Positions 35,207 to 44,047 of a stretch of 64,000 nt of DNA are shown piece by piece. Made by a program: the position numbers and the translations under genes. Numbering within the stretch: the stretch's first letter is position 1; each line of letters starts with the position of its first letter. Under the pieces are notes generated by a model that had not been told where the DNA came from, did not search any database, and was given only the letters and a program-made list of their open reading frames with translations. Origin of the DNA: DATEBA01 sp035288045 (GTDB lineage Bacteria > Actinomycetota > UBA4738 > HRBIN12); NCBI GenBank assembly GCA_035288045.1, contig DATEBA010000023.1:6691-70690 (forward strand), read 5' to 3'.

Positions 35207-36469
35207 TCAGCCGGCCAGGATCCTCGTCACGCGTGGCAGGATCTGGGCGCCCCTGAGCTTGCCCAGCGAGCCCGACGCGCACACTCGCTCACCGAACGTT
35301 CCCGAGCCGTCCGCACCGACCCCGGCGCCGCTCACCAGGAGGGGAACGGGGTCGGCGGTGTGGGCCCTTCGGACGCACGAGGTGGCGTGGTCGGCCGTCA
35401 CGGCCATGACCGTGCGCCGCGGATCTACGAGGGGCAGCACCTCACCGAAGAACGCGCGGTCGATCAGGGCGATGGCGTCGCGCTTGTCCTCGGCGCGGCC
35501 GTCGTGGGCGGGGACGTCGGGGCCCTTGATGTGCACGTAGACAGCGTCGAAGCCGTCCAGAGCCTCCGCCGCCAGGAGCGCCCACGCTGCGTAGTCCGCC
35601 TCGGCCGCGAGGCGCGGGGCCTCCACCGTCGCCATCCCCAGCAGCATCGCGATGCCTCTCTCCACCGGCATCTCCACGAAGCACCCCCAGCTCGGCCCGA
35701 AGCGCTCTCGGATCGGCTCGAGAGCGGGAAGTCTGCTGCCGCCGTCGCGCGTGAGCACGAGGTTGGCGGGGAGCCGGCCCGCGCGACGCCTGGCCGTGTT
35801 GATCTCGGAGGCGTCCAGGATCCGCGCGGACCCTTCGACGAACGCGTTCGTCAGGTCCGCGGCACGTCGGGCCTCCTGCGTGTCCTCGAGCGGCTCGCAG
35901 CGCGCGACCTCGCTCTCGAAGGTCTCGAGCGCCACTCCGAGGTGTCCCTCCTTGCGATACGCGGGGTCGGTGTTGCTCACCTCGCCCGAGAGCGCGCCCT
36001 CGTCGGCACGGATCACGAGCGCGCCACGGTGCTCGACGGTCGCGCGGAGCGCGAAGCCCGCGCCGGGAAGCGCAAGCTCATCGTTCACCTCGGCAGCGAG
36101 GACCGTGGCCTCATCCGACGACAGGTCGCGGCCGACCCGGCGGTCGATGATCCTCGGCCAATCCGCGGTGGCGAAGTTGATCCGGAAGGCGAGGTCGCCG
36201 TCGCCGAACTCCATCCCCGAGCCGACCGCCTCCAAGACACCCCGCCCGGGATGCTCCTCCGAAGGGTCGTAGCCGAGGATCCCGAAGACGCCGACGTCCG
36301 ACTCCGGGGCTATGCCCGGACCGGCGGTGACCACCGTCCCCGTCGCGCCGCGCTCGGCCAGCCCGTCCAGGAAGGGGGTCTCCGCCGCCTCGAGCGGCGT
36401 GAGACCGTCGAGCTCGGGGATCGGGTCGTCGCCGAGCCCATCGAGACAGACGTAGAGGAGGCTGTTCAC
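35207..36469 (-). CDS. apgM: 2,3-bisphosphoglycerate-independent phosphoglycerate mutase, archaeal type
   Basis: A 420-residue member of the alkaline phosphatase superfamily: LLYVCLDGLGDDP (metal site near residue 10), SDVGVFGILGYDP with the nucleophilic serine (about 58), and the C-terminal metal motif TADHATSC. It interconverts 3- and 2-phosphoglycerate. ApgM is the archaeal-type form, unrelated in length to GpmI. The frame runs to 36853 but the GTG at 36469 begins at the conserved strand and lies 5 nt after the tpiA stop. It completes a lower-glycolysis operon. Confidence 0.93.
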   Translation of the reverse strand: MNSLLYVCLDGLGDDPIPELDGLTPLEAAETPFLDGLAERGATGTVVTAGPGIAPESDVGVFGILGYDPSEEHPGRGVLEAVGSGMEFGDGDLAFRINFATADWPRIIDRRVGRDLSSDEATVLAAEVNDELALPGAGFALRATVEHRGALVIRADEGALSGEVSNTDPAYRKEGHLGVALETFESEVARCEPLEDTQEARRAADLTNAFVEGSARILDASEINTARRRAGRLPANLVLTRDGGSRLPALEPIRERFGPSWGCFVEMPVERGIAMLLGMATVEAPRLAAEADYAAWALLAAEALDGFDAVYVHIKGPDVPAHDGRAEDKRDAIALIDRAFFGEVLPLVDPRRTVMAVTADHATSCVRRAHTADPVPLLVSGAGVGADGSGTFGERVCASGSLGKLRGAQILPRVTRILAG

Positions 36470-36474
36470 GCGCC

Positions 36475-37242
36475 TTACCGGTACTTCACGATGAGCGCCA
36501 GCTCTTCGGGATCCAGGCTCGCGCCCCCGACGAGCGCACCGTCGATGTCGGGGTGCGCCATGAATCCTCGGATGTTGCCGGCCTTCACGCTGCCGCCGTA
36601 CTGGATCCTCGCGGCGTCGGCAATCTCTTTCGACGACAGCTCTTCGATGGTCCCGCGGATCAGCCCCGCGACCTCCCCCGCGTCGGCCGGCTCGGCGTTC
36701 CTTCCGGTGCCGATCGCCCAGATCGGTTCGTAGGCAACCACGATGGACGTCATCTGCTCGGGCGTGAGCTTCTCGAGTCCGGCGCGGACCTGTCCCGCAA
36801 CCCTCTCGTGGGTCCGGCCGGAGTCTCTCTCCTCCAGGGTCTCCCCGACGCACAGGATTGGGGTCATCCCGTGGGCGAATACCGCGCGCACCTTCCCGTT
36901 CACGAAGTCGTCGGTCTCGCCGAACAGCTCCCGCCGTTCCGAGTGGCCGCAGATCACGTAGCGGACCTTAAGGGCCTCGAGCATGGCCGGCGAGATCTCC
37001 CCCGTGAACGCGCCCTTCTCCTCGGGGTGCACGTTCTGCGCGCCGAGCCCGTAGAGCAGCCGGTCGGAGTCGATCAGCGTCTGCACGGCGCGGAGCGCCG
37101 TGAAAGGTGGACAGATCACGACCTCCACGCGCTCGGCGTCGTCGCGGTCGAGCAGGTACGAGAGCTTCTGCACCGCCTGGATGGCCTCCAGGTGCGTCTT
37201 GTGCATCTTCCAGTTGGCGGCGACGATCGGCCTCCGAGCCAT
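36475..37242 (-). CDS. tpiA: Triosephosphate isomerase
   Basis: A 255-residue TIM barrel with all catalytic parts: AANWKMHKT (Asn and Lys, 9-13), the CGHSERRELFGE histidine (about 96), and AYEPIWAIGTG with the catalytic glutamate (about 167). It interconverts dihydroxyacetone phosphate and glyceraldehyde 3-phosphate. The ATG directly abuts the pgk stop with no gap. Confidence 0.98.
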   Translation of the reverse strand: MARRPIVAANWKMHKTHLEAIQAVQKLSYLLDRDDAERVEVVICPPFTALRAVQTLIDSDRLLYGLGAQNVHPEEKGAFTGEISPAMLEALKVRYVICGHSERRELFGETDDFVNGKVRAVFAHGMTPILCVGETLEERDSGRTHERVAGQVRAGLEKLTPEQMTSIVVAYEPIWAIGTGRNAEPADAGEVAGLIRGTIEELSSKEIADAARIQYGGSVKAGNIRGFMAHPDIDGALVGGASLDPEELALIVKYR

Positions 37243-38442
37243 CTAGGCCACTTCCAGCGCGGCGATCCCGGGGAGCGTCCTGCCCTCCAGGAACTCGAGC
37301 GAGGCGCCGCCACCGGTGGACAGGTGGTCGAAGGAGTCCTCGAGACCGAGCCTGCGCACCGCCGCGAGGCTGTCGCCTCCGCCCACGACGCTGAAGGCTC
37401 TCGATCCGGCGATCGCCATGGCCACGCCCCGGGTACCGGCGGAGAAGGGCTCGAGCTCGAACACCCCCATGGGGCCGTTCCATAGGATCGTTCCGGCGTC
37501 GGCGAGCGTCCGGGCGAACTCCTCCACGGTGCGCGGACCGACGTCCAGCGCCATCTCCCCCCTCGGCACGTCGTGAGCGGGGACCGTCCGCCGCGGCGAG
37601 TCGACCGACATCTCCGCAGCCGCGATCGCGTCCTCTGGGAGCTGGATCAGCACGCCGCGCTCGCCCGCCCTGCGCTGTGCCGCCCTCACGTCGTCGAACC
37701 TCTCGGGCTCGCAGAGGGTGGCGCCCACCTCGCCGCCGCCGGCCGCGATGATCGTGAAGGCCATCGCGCCGCCGATCAGCAACGCGTCGACCCGCTCGAC
37801 CAGCGACCCGATGGTCGCGAGCTTATCGGAGACCTTGGCTCCGCCGAGGACGGCCATGTACGGCCTCTCCGGAGCGTCCCGGAGCTTCGACAGCACCTCT
37901 ACCTCCCGGTGGAGCAGCCTGCCCGCAACAGCCCGCATGTCGTTGCCGCGGAACAGCTCCGGCAGCGCCGCGACCGAGGCGTGCGCGCGATGAGCCGCAC
38001 CGAACGCGTCGTTCACGTAAGCGTCCGCGAGCACCGCGAGTCGCCTCGCGAAACCCGGGTCGTTCGCCTCCTCACCCGGGTCGAATCGGAGGTTCTCGAG
38101 GAGGACGACCTCGCCGGGCCCGATGTGCTCGCACACTGCCTCGACCTCGTCGCCTACCGTCTCGTCGAGCGCCATGACGTCGGCGACAAGCAGCTCCGAG
38201 AGCCGATCCGCCACCGGCGCTAGCCGCATCCCTTCCGCGACCCTGCCCCTCGGCCTCCCGAGATGCGAGGCGAGGATCAGCGAGGCTTCGCGCTCGAGGA
38301 GCTCGGTGAGAGTGGGGAGCGTCCGGCGGATGCGAAAGTCATCGGCGACGGCCCCCCCCTCGAGCGGGACGTTCAGGTCGGCGCGGACGAAGACCCGCTT
38401 CCCGGCGACGTCGCCGAGATCGTCGAGCGTGGGCAAGCTCAC
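37243..38442 (-). CDS. pgk: Phosphoglycerate kinase
   Basis: A 399-residue two-domain kinase with the N-terminal substrate motif KRVFVRADLNVPL (about 14-26), SHLGRPRG in the second strand, the AVLGGAKVSDK hinge region, and the C-terminal nucleotide loop VVGGGDSLAA and STGGGASLEF. It makes ATP from 1,3-bisphosphoglycerate. The GTG at 38442 overlaps the gap stop as GTGA, so I prefer it over the ATG at 38496. Confidence 0.98.
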   Translation of the reverse strand: MSLPTLDDLGDVAGKRVFVRADLNVPLEGGAVADDFRIRRTLPTLTELLEREASLILASHLGRPRGRVAEGMRLAPVADRLSELLVADVMALDETVGDEVEAVCEHIGPGEVVLLENLRFDPGEEANDPGFARRLAVLADAYVNDAFGAAHRAHASVAALPELFRGNDMRAVAGRLLHREVEVLSKLRDAPERPYMAVLGGAKVSDKLATIGSLVERVDALLIGGAMAFTIIAAGGGEVGATLCEPERFDDVRAAQRRAGERGVLIQLPEDAIAAAEMSVDSPRRTVPAHDVPRGEMALDVGPRTVEEFARTLADAGTILWNGPMGVFELEPFSAGTRGVAMAIAGSRAFSVVGGGDSLAAVRRLGLEDSFDHLSTGGGASLEFLEGRTLPGIAALEVA

Positions 38443-39446
38443 AGCGAGGCGGCGACCATCTCGACCAGCTCGACGAGCCGGTTCGAGTATCCCCACTCGT
38501 TGTCGTACCAGCCGATCACCTTGACGAGGTTGCCGATGACCATCGTCGACTGGGCGTCGAACGTGCAGGACGCCGGGCTCCCGACGACGTCGCTCGACAC
38601 GATAGGGTCCTCCGTGTAGACGAGGCGGCCACGCAGGCGCTCGGTGCCGGCCGCGACCTCGAACGCCCGGTTTATCTCCTCGGCCGTGACCTCGCGTCCG
38701 AGGATCGCGACCAGGTCGGTGACCGAGCCGTCGGGCACCGGGACGCGCATGGCCGTGCCGTCCATCTTGCCCTTGAGCTGCGGGAGCGCCAGAGACGTCG
38801 CCTTGGCGGCTCCGGTCGAGGAGGGGACGATGTTGATCGCGGCCGCGCGAGCCCGGCGTAGGTCCTTGTGGGGCAGGTCGAGCAGGTTCTGGTCGTTCGT
38901 GTAGGCGTGGATCGTGGTCATCAGCGCGCGGTCGATCCCGAACGAGTCCTCGAGCACCTTCGCCAGCGGCACGACGCAGTTCGTGGTGCAGGAGGCGTTC
39001 GAGATTATGTTGTGGGCTGCGGGATCGTAGCCGTCCTCGTTCACCCCCATCACGATCGTGATGTCCTCGCCCTTCGCGGGCGCGCTGATGATGACCTTCT
39101 CGGCGCCGGCGGCGATGTGCGCCTCGGCCTTCTCCCGATCGGTAAACAGCCCCGTCGACTCCAGGATGATCTGGGCGCCGAGCTCCTTCCAGGGGAGATC
39201 GGCCGGGTTGCGCTCGGCCAGGACCTTGAACGCCTTGCCGTCGACCGAGATGCCTTCGTCGGTTACTCGGATGTCCGCGTCGAGGACACCCAGGACGGAG
39301 TCGTACTTCAGCAGGTGGGCGAGGGTCTTCGAATCGGTGATGTCGTTCACCGCGACGAAGTCGAAGTCGGCGCGGGTCTTCCTAGCGGCCCGGAGGAAGT
39401 TGCGTCCGATGCGACCGAAACCGTTGATGCCGATCTTGACGCTCAT
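38439..39446 (-). CDS. gap: Glyceraldehyde-3-phosphate dehydrogenase
   Basis: A 335-residue NAD-dependent dehydrogenase. N-terminal KIGINGFGRIGRN binds NAD, and SNASCTTNC (cysteine about 153) holds the catalytic cysteine; the DKSTMVIGN-type and WYDNEWGYSNRL segments at the C-terminus are normal. An acidic residue after the second strand (VAVNDITD) fits NAD specificity. First gene of gap-pgk-tpiA-apgM; in the usual order whiA would lie directly upstream, but here the neighbour is rapZ after 64 nt. Confidence 0.98.
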   Translation of the reverse strand: MSVKIGINGFGRIGRNFLRAARKTRADFDFVAVNDITDSKTLAHLLKYDSVLGVLDADIRVTDEGISVDGKAFKVLAERNPADLPWKELGAQIILESTGLFTDREKAEAHIAAGAEKVIISAPAKGEDITIVMGVNEDGYDPAAHNIISNASCTTNCVVPLAKVLEDSFGIDRALMTTIHAYTNDQNLLDLPHKDLRRARAAAINIVPSSTGAAKATSLALPQLKGKMDGTAMRVPVPDGSVTDLVAILGREVTAEEINRAFEVAAGTERLRGRLVYTEDPIVSSDVVGSPASCTFDAQSTMVIGNLVKVIGWYDNEWGYSNRLVELVEMVAASL

Positions 39447-39510
39447 TTCTCCTCCTAGGGGTGAGGCCCGGGCGCTCCCATCCTAGCGAGCGCCGCTGCG
39501 GGCGTCCGGC

Positions 39511-40434
39511 CTAGCGGTCCAGGTCGCGGTGATCCACGCCGACGGGGTAGCCGCGGTCCTTCAGGAACCGCGCCAACTCGTCCACGACGACGATAGAGCG
39601 ATGTCGCCCGCCGGTGCAGCCGACGGCGATCGTGAGGTAGGACTTCCCCTCGGAGACGTACGCCGGCACGAGCAGCTCCAGCAAGGACTCGAGACGCGAC
39701 ATGAACTCCCAGTACAGATCCTGGCCCGTCACGAACTTCCGCACGCGCTCGTCGCTCCCGGGGAGCGGCCGTAGGTCCTCGATCCAGTGCGGGTTCGGCA
39801 GGAACCGGACGTCCAGCACCAGGTCGGCGTCCCGCGGGGTGCCGAACTTGAACCCGAACGACACGAGCGAGACCTGGATGCTCTCCTCCGGAGGAGCCTC
39901 CGCGAAGGCCTCGCGGATCCGGTCCCTGAGCTCGTGCGGTGTCAGCCCGGACGTGTCCACGATCAGGTCGGCCTCGCCGCGGAGGCTCTCCATCATCAGC
40001 CGCTCGCGGCGGATGCCCTCCACCACGCGGTCGGCGGGGGCGAGCGGGTGCCTGCGACGTGTGGCCTCGTACCGGTTCACGAGATCGACGTCCGCCGCCT
40101 CCAGGTACAGGATCCGGTAGGCGATGTGGAGCTTCTTCAGCTCCTCCAGCGCCTTCGAGAGTTCGCCGAAGAACACGCCTCCCCTAGCGTCTACCACGAT
40201 CGCGACGCGGTGCGGACCGCCGGGGCCGGCGGCGAGCTCCGCCATCTTCGACAGCAGCGCCGGCGGAAGATTGTCGACGACGAAGTAGCCGAGGTCCTCC
40301 AGACACCGGGCCGCCTCCGAGCGGCCGGCGCCCGAAAGGCCGGTGATTATCGTGAAGCCCGGACCTCCGCGGGCGGCGGCCACGACTTCCCTCGTCCTAC
40401 CCTTCGCCCGGCCCGCGCGCGCCGGCTCCGCCAT
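39511..40434 (-). CDS. rapZ: RNase adapter/nucleotide-binding protein RapZ
   Basis: A 307-residue P-loop protein: ITGLSGAGRSEAARCLEDLGYFVVDNLPP (Walker A at 31-39, with Arg in place of the usual Lys), a VVDARGG segment, the C-terminal domain with FGFKFGTPRDADLVLDVRFLPNP and GCTGGRHRSV-like ending. In E. coli RapZ controls GlmS through small RNA decay; in Gram-positives the YvcJ form has an unclear role in envelope metabolism. The N-terminal 25 residues are an extension. The ATG shares one base with the uvrC stop (TGATG). Arg in the P-loop may reduce nucleotide hydrolysis. Confidence 0.93.
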   Translation of the reverse strand: MAEPARAGRAKGRTREVVAAARGGPGFTIITGLSGAGRSEAARCLEDLGYFVVDNLPPALLSKMAELAAGPGGPHRVAIVVDARGGVFFGELSKALEELKKLHIAYRILYLEAADVDLVNRYEATRRRHPLAPADRVVEGIRRERLMMESLRGEADLIVDTSGLTPHELRDRIREAFAEAPPEESIQVSLVSFGFKFGTPRDADLVLDVRFLPNPHWIEDLRPLPGSDERVRKFVTGQDLYWEFMSRLESLLELLVPAYVSEGKSYLTIAVGCTGGRHRSIVVVDELARFLKDRGYPVGVDHRDLDR

Positions 40435-42305
40435 CAGGCGCTCGCCCTCCCCTCGACACGATGGACCCGATCGTAGACGGCGCGGGCGAGCTCGGGGCCG
40501 AATCCGGGCGTAGCTTCGATCTCTCCGAGCGAAGCCCGGCGCAGCTCGGCAAGCGACCCGAATCTCCGCAGGAGAGTCCTCTTCCTCGCCGGACCGACGC
40601 CAGGGACGTCGTCCAGCGGGGAGGCCAGCGCGCGGCGAGCCCGCTTCTTCCGGTGGTACGCGATGGCGAACCGATGAGCCTCGTCGCGGAGGTGCTGGAG
40701 GACGAAGAGGGCCTCCGAGCCCCGCGGGATCCGCAGAGGGTCGGGACGGCCGGGGAGATAGACCTCCTCGAGGCGCTTCGCGAGCCCGACGGCGGGCAGC
40801 TCGAGTCCATGCTGCGCCAATGCCCTTGACGCCGCGCCGAGCTGCCCGCGGCCACCGTCCACGACGATCAGCGAGGGTGGGTAGGCGAACCGCCGGCGCC
40901 CTGGTTCCTCGTCCTCGCCCTCGGCCAGCTTGGCGAACCTTCGCCGGAGCATCTCCCCCATACTGGCGAAGTCGTCCTGGCCGGGTACGCCCTTGATCTC
41001 GAACCGCCGGTAGTCCGAGCGCTTCGGAATCCCGTCCTCGAACACCACCATCGAGCCGACCGTGTCCGTGGGGCCGAGGTTCGAGACGTCGTAGCACTCG
41101 ATCCGGAGGGGCGCCTGTGGCAGGCCGAGCTCGTTCGCGAGCTCCGCCAGCGCCCGGGAGCGTGCGCCGAAGTCGGAGGCGCGGCGGAGCTTGTGCCGCC
41201 TGAAGGCCTCCTCGGCGTTCCTGGTCGCGGTTTCGAGCAGGCGTCGCTTGGCGCCCCGCTCAGGAACGCCGAGCGATACCTTTCCGCCACGCCGCTCCGA
41301 GAGCCACCTCTCGAGCACCGCCCGGTCCTCCGGCATCACCGGTACGAGGAAGCGGGGCGGCACCTCCGCGTCCTCACGCTCCATCGCGAGCTCGCGGATG
41401 AAGGAGGCGAGCAGGGCGGGCGGGTCGAGGTGCTCCACCTCGTCCACGACCCAGCCCTTCTGGCCCGTCACCCGGCCGCGCCTGACGAAGAAGACCTGGA
41501 ACGCGGCCTCGAGATCATCCTCGACCAGACCGACGACGTCGAGGTCCTCCGGCTGCGTGAGGACCATCTCCTGGCTCTCCATAGCGCGCCGAGCGGCGGT
41601 GAGCTGGTCGCGGAGCTTGGCAGCCAGCTCGAACTCGCGGCGCTCGGCGGCCTGCCGCATCTCGTTTTGAAGCCGCGCGAGGACGGGTCGCTCGTTCCCG
41701 GCCAGGAAGTCCTCCAGCGCCGCGACGTGGGCGCGGTAGGAGTCCTCGGTCACGCCTGTCGTCTCGGGCACGCACGGACCCGCGCACCGGCCGATGTCGT
41801 AGTAGAGGCACGGCCGTCGCGCGCGGGCTCGCTGGTCGAAGAACGAGTTGGAGCAGGTGCGGACCGGGAAGACTCGGGTGAGCGCGTCGAGCGTGTCCCG
41901 GATCGCGTACGCGTGCCCGAACGGGCCGAAGTACCGCGCGCCCTTCCTCTTGCGTCCGCGGAGAACCTGCGCCCGCGGCCACCGCTCCCCGACCGTGATG
42001 GCGAGGTATGGGTAGGACTTGTCGTCCTTGTACCGGATGTTGAAGCGCGGCCGGTGCTCCTTGATCAGGTTGTACTCGAGCATCAGGGCGTCGACCTCGC
42101 CTGAGGCCACGATCCACTCGACGGACTCGGCGGCGGCGAGCATGGCCTCGGTCCGGGCGTGCTGGGGTTTGGCCCAGTAGGTCGAGACGCGCTTGCGGAG
42201 CGAGCGCGCCTTGCCGACGTAGATCACGCGCCCGTCGCCGTCGCGGAAGAGGTAGGCGCCGGGCTCGTCGGGGATCGATGATCCTTCAGGCCGCGGAGCG
42301 CTCAC
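40434..42305 (-). CDS. uvrC: Excinuclease ABC subunit C
   Basis: A 623-residue nuclease that makes both incisions around bulky DNA lesions. Parts: GIY-YIG domain (PGAYLFRDGDGRVIYVGKA, about 14-32), a cysteine cluster (CSNSFF, CLYYDIGRCAGPC), UVR motif (EFELAAKLRDQL), endonuclease V/RNase H-like domain (IECYDVSNLGPTDTVGSMVVF), and C-terminal helix-hairpin-helix region (LDDVPGVGPARKRTLLRRFGSLAE). The GTG at 42305 begins near the GIY domain; the frame is open to 42362. Confidence 0.97.
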   Translation of the reverse strand: MSAPRPEGSSIPDEPGAYLFRDGDGRVIYVGKARSLRKRVSTYWAKPQHARTEAMLAAAESVEWIVASGEVDALMLEYNLIKEHRPRFNIRYKDDKSYPYLAITVGERWPRAQVLRGRKRKGARYFGPFGHAYAIRDTLDALTRVFPVRTCSNSFFDQRARARRPCLYYDIGRCAGPCVPETTGVTEDSYRAHVAALEDFLAGNERPVLARLQNEMRQAAERREFELAAKLRDQLTAARRAMESQEMVLTQPEDLDVVGLVEDDLEAAFQVFFVRRGRVTGQKGWVVDEVEHLDPPALLASFIRELAMEREDAEVPPRFLVPVMPEDRAVLERWLSERRGGKVSLGVPERGAKRRLLETATRNAEEAFRRHKLRRASDFGARSRALAELANELGLPQAPLRIECYDVSNLGPTDTVGSMVVFEDGIPKRSDYRRFEIKGVPGQDDFASMGEMLRRRFAKLAEGEDEEPGRRRFAYPPSLIVVDGGRGQLGAASRALAQHGLELPAVGLAKRLEEVYLPGRPDPLRIPRGSEALFVLQHLRDEAHRFAIAYHRKKRARRALASPLDDVPGVGPARKRTLLRRFGSLAELRRASLGEIEATPGFGPELARAVYDRVHRVEGRASA

Positions 42306-42345
42306 GCGGCCATTGTAGGAGAGGGCACCCGCCGGGGCGGGGTAC

Positions 42346-44034
42346 CTACTTGGTCTTCGCAACGGCCGAGACGAAGGTGCCGGTCATCGTCGTCGGGTGC
42401 ACGTCGCAGCGGAAGAAGAAGACCCCCTCGTCAAGGGCCTTTACCTCGTAATCGATCGAGTCGGGGCCGGCTATCAGCTCACCGACGAAGAGCTTCGCCG
42501 CGGCGGGATCGGCCAGCGGATCGGTCTCGTGGATCGCCACGTTGTGCTGGACGCCGGCATCCTGGTTGTCGAAGCCGATCGTGAGGTCCTCGCCGGCCGG
42601 CGCCGCCAGGCAGTCGGTGTCGAAGCCCGACACGGCCGCGCCGGCAGGGGCGACGATCTCGAGCTCGGTTCCCTCGGGCTCGCACGCCGCCGCCGGAGGC
42701 CCCGTCGGCAGCGCCGCGGTCTCGGTCCCCGGCCCGCCCGTCGGGCTCGGCATCGCGAGCGCCAGGCCCTCCGTGTCGCCCAGGGCTCCGAGCAGCAGGT
42801 CGCCGTTCTCTCGGTCGTACCAAGCGAGGTAGACGGTCGAGCCGTCGGGCGCGACGCCCACCGCGGGCGAGTCGCCGCCCTCGGTCCCCTGGGTCTGGAC
42901 CGGGGCGAACGACGAACCGCTCCCCGATGCCAGCCCGATCGCTTCCGACGCCCGGTCGTACCAGGCCACGTACTCCGTTCCCTGATCGTCCACGGTAACG
43001 CTCGTCGTAGCCGTACCAGTGCCCTCGCCCTCACCGAGCGTGGCGGCGGTGCCGACGAACCACCCGCCCCCCGAGGAGGAAGCGACGTGTACCTCGCTCC
43101 CCCCGGCCGCGAAGTAGGCGACGTGCGCGTTCCCGTCGCCGTCGACGGCCATCGAGAGCCCGGCGCCTCCTCCTCCCGTCTCGACCGGCGCGGTGCTCCA
43201 GGAGTCCTTGGGGCCGAGCCTGGCGAACATCGGGCTTCCCGCCGCGGTGTCGACGTAGGCGACGAACGGCTCGCCGGCCGCGTCGAATCCCACCGCGGTT
43301 CGATCGGGCTGAGGGCAGCTCGAGCACCGGGCGATCTCGGCCACGCTGGCGCTCTCCCAGCCCTTCTCGCCTGGCCTTGCCAGCGTCACCGCCTGGGACT
43401 CCCCCTCGTTCAGGGTGTAGGCGACCGCTGGGCTCCCGGACCCATCGACCGCGATCCCCGGCGCGCCCAGAGGTCCGGCTGTCGTGAGCGGCTCTTGCAG
43501 CACAACGACCTGCTCCACGGCGAAGGAGCCGCCCGCGTTCGTCCCGTACCAGAGGCCGGTGTCTGCAGCCCACGCCACGTGAAGCTTCCCCTGGTCGTCG
43601 ACCGCGACCGCCGTGCCGTTCACGTTGGTCGGGGTCGCGGTCGCGAGCTCCTCTAGGATCTGTGGCCCGAAGGCGACCTCCACGTTGGCGATCTCCTCAA
43701 GCATCGCGGCGGCGCCGCGGGTCCAGATCCCGCCGGAGATAGTTGCCACGGACACCGCAGGCAGGGAGGGCGCCCCTATCGGTCGCTGCACCGGGAGCTC
43801 TCCGGCCTCGAGCTCCTTCACGAACGAGAACGACACGACGTAAGGGATCCCGTTGGAGTCGATCGCGATCGACGGGTCGGCGCCCGCATCGTCCAGGAAC
43901 TCGACTACTAGGGGGACGAACCGACGCCCGTCGCCGAGGTCCACCTCGGAGGCCGTTGGTTGCGCGCAAGCCGCAGCGATGACGCCTAGCGAGCAGACGA
44001 GGACGAGCGCTCTCCTGGACAAGACGGGGCGCAT
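42346..44034 (-). CDS. Lipoprotein with beta-propeller repeats and C-terminal cupredoxin
   Basis: A 562-residue surface protein. Lipobox VIAAAC (cysteine about 23) anchors it. Residues 40-430 contain about seven repeats of the form V-D-x-x-G-x-x-x-VA-Y/W (for example VAVDDQGKLHVAWA, MAVDGDGNAHVAYF), a beta-propeller pattern. After a Pro/Thr/Gly linker comes a cupredoxin (about 455-562) with type 1 copper ligands: His in QHNVAIH and the C-D-V-H-P-T-T-M cluster near the end. An envelope electron-transfer or copper-binding role is inferred. It lies between uvrA and uvrC with no obvious link to repair. Confidence 0.8.
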   Translation of the reverse strand: MRPVLSRRALVLVCSLGVIAAACAQPTASEVDLGDGRRFVPLVVEFLDDAGADPSIAIDSNGIPYVVSFSFVKELEAGELPVQRPIGAPSLPAVSVATISGGIWTRGAAAMLEEIANVEVAFGPQILEELATATPTNVNGTAVAVDDQGKLHVAWAADTGLWYGTNAGGSFAVEQVVVLQEPLTTAGPLGAPGIAVDGSGSPAVAYTLNEGESQAVTLARPGEKGWESASVAEIARCSSCPQPDRTAVGFDAAGEPFVAYVDTAAGSPMFARLGPKDSWSTAPVETGGGGAGLSMAVDGDGNAHVAYFAAGGSEVHVASSSGGGWFVGTAATLGEGEGTGTATTSVTVDDQGTEYVAWYDRASEAIGLASGSGSSFAPVQTQGTEGGDSPAVGVAPDGSTVYLAWYDRENGDLLLGALGDTEGLALAMPSPTGGPGTETAALPTGPPAAACEPEGTELEIVAPAGAAVSGFDTDCLAAPAGEDLTIGFDNQDAGVQHNVAIHETDPLADPAAAKLFVGELIAGPDSIDYEVKALDEGVFFFRCDVHPTTMTGTFVSAVAKTK

Positions 44035-44047
44035 ATTAGCAAGCCTT

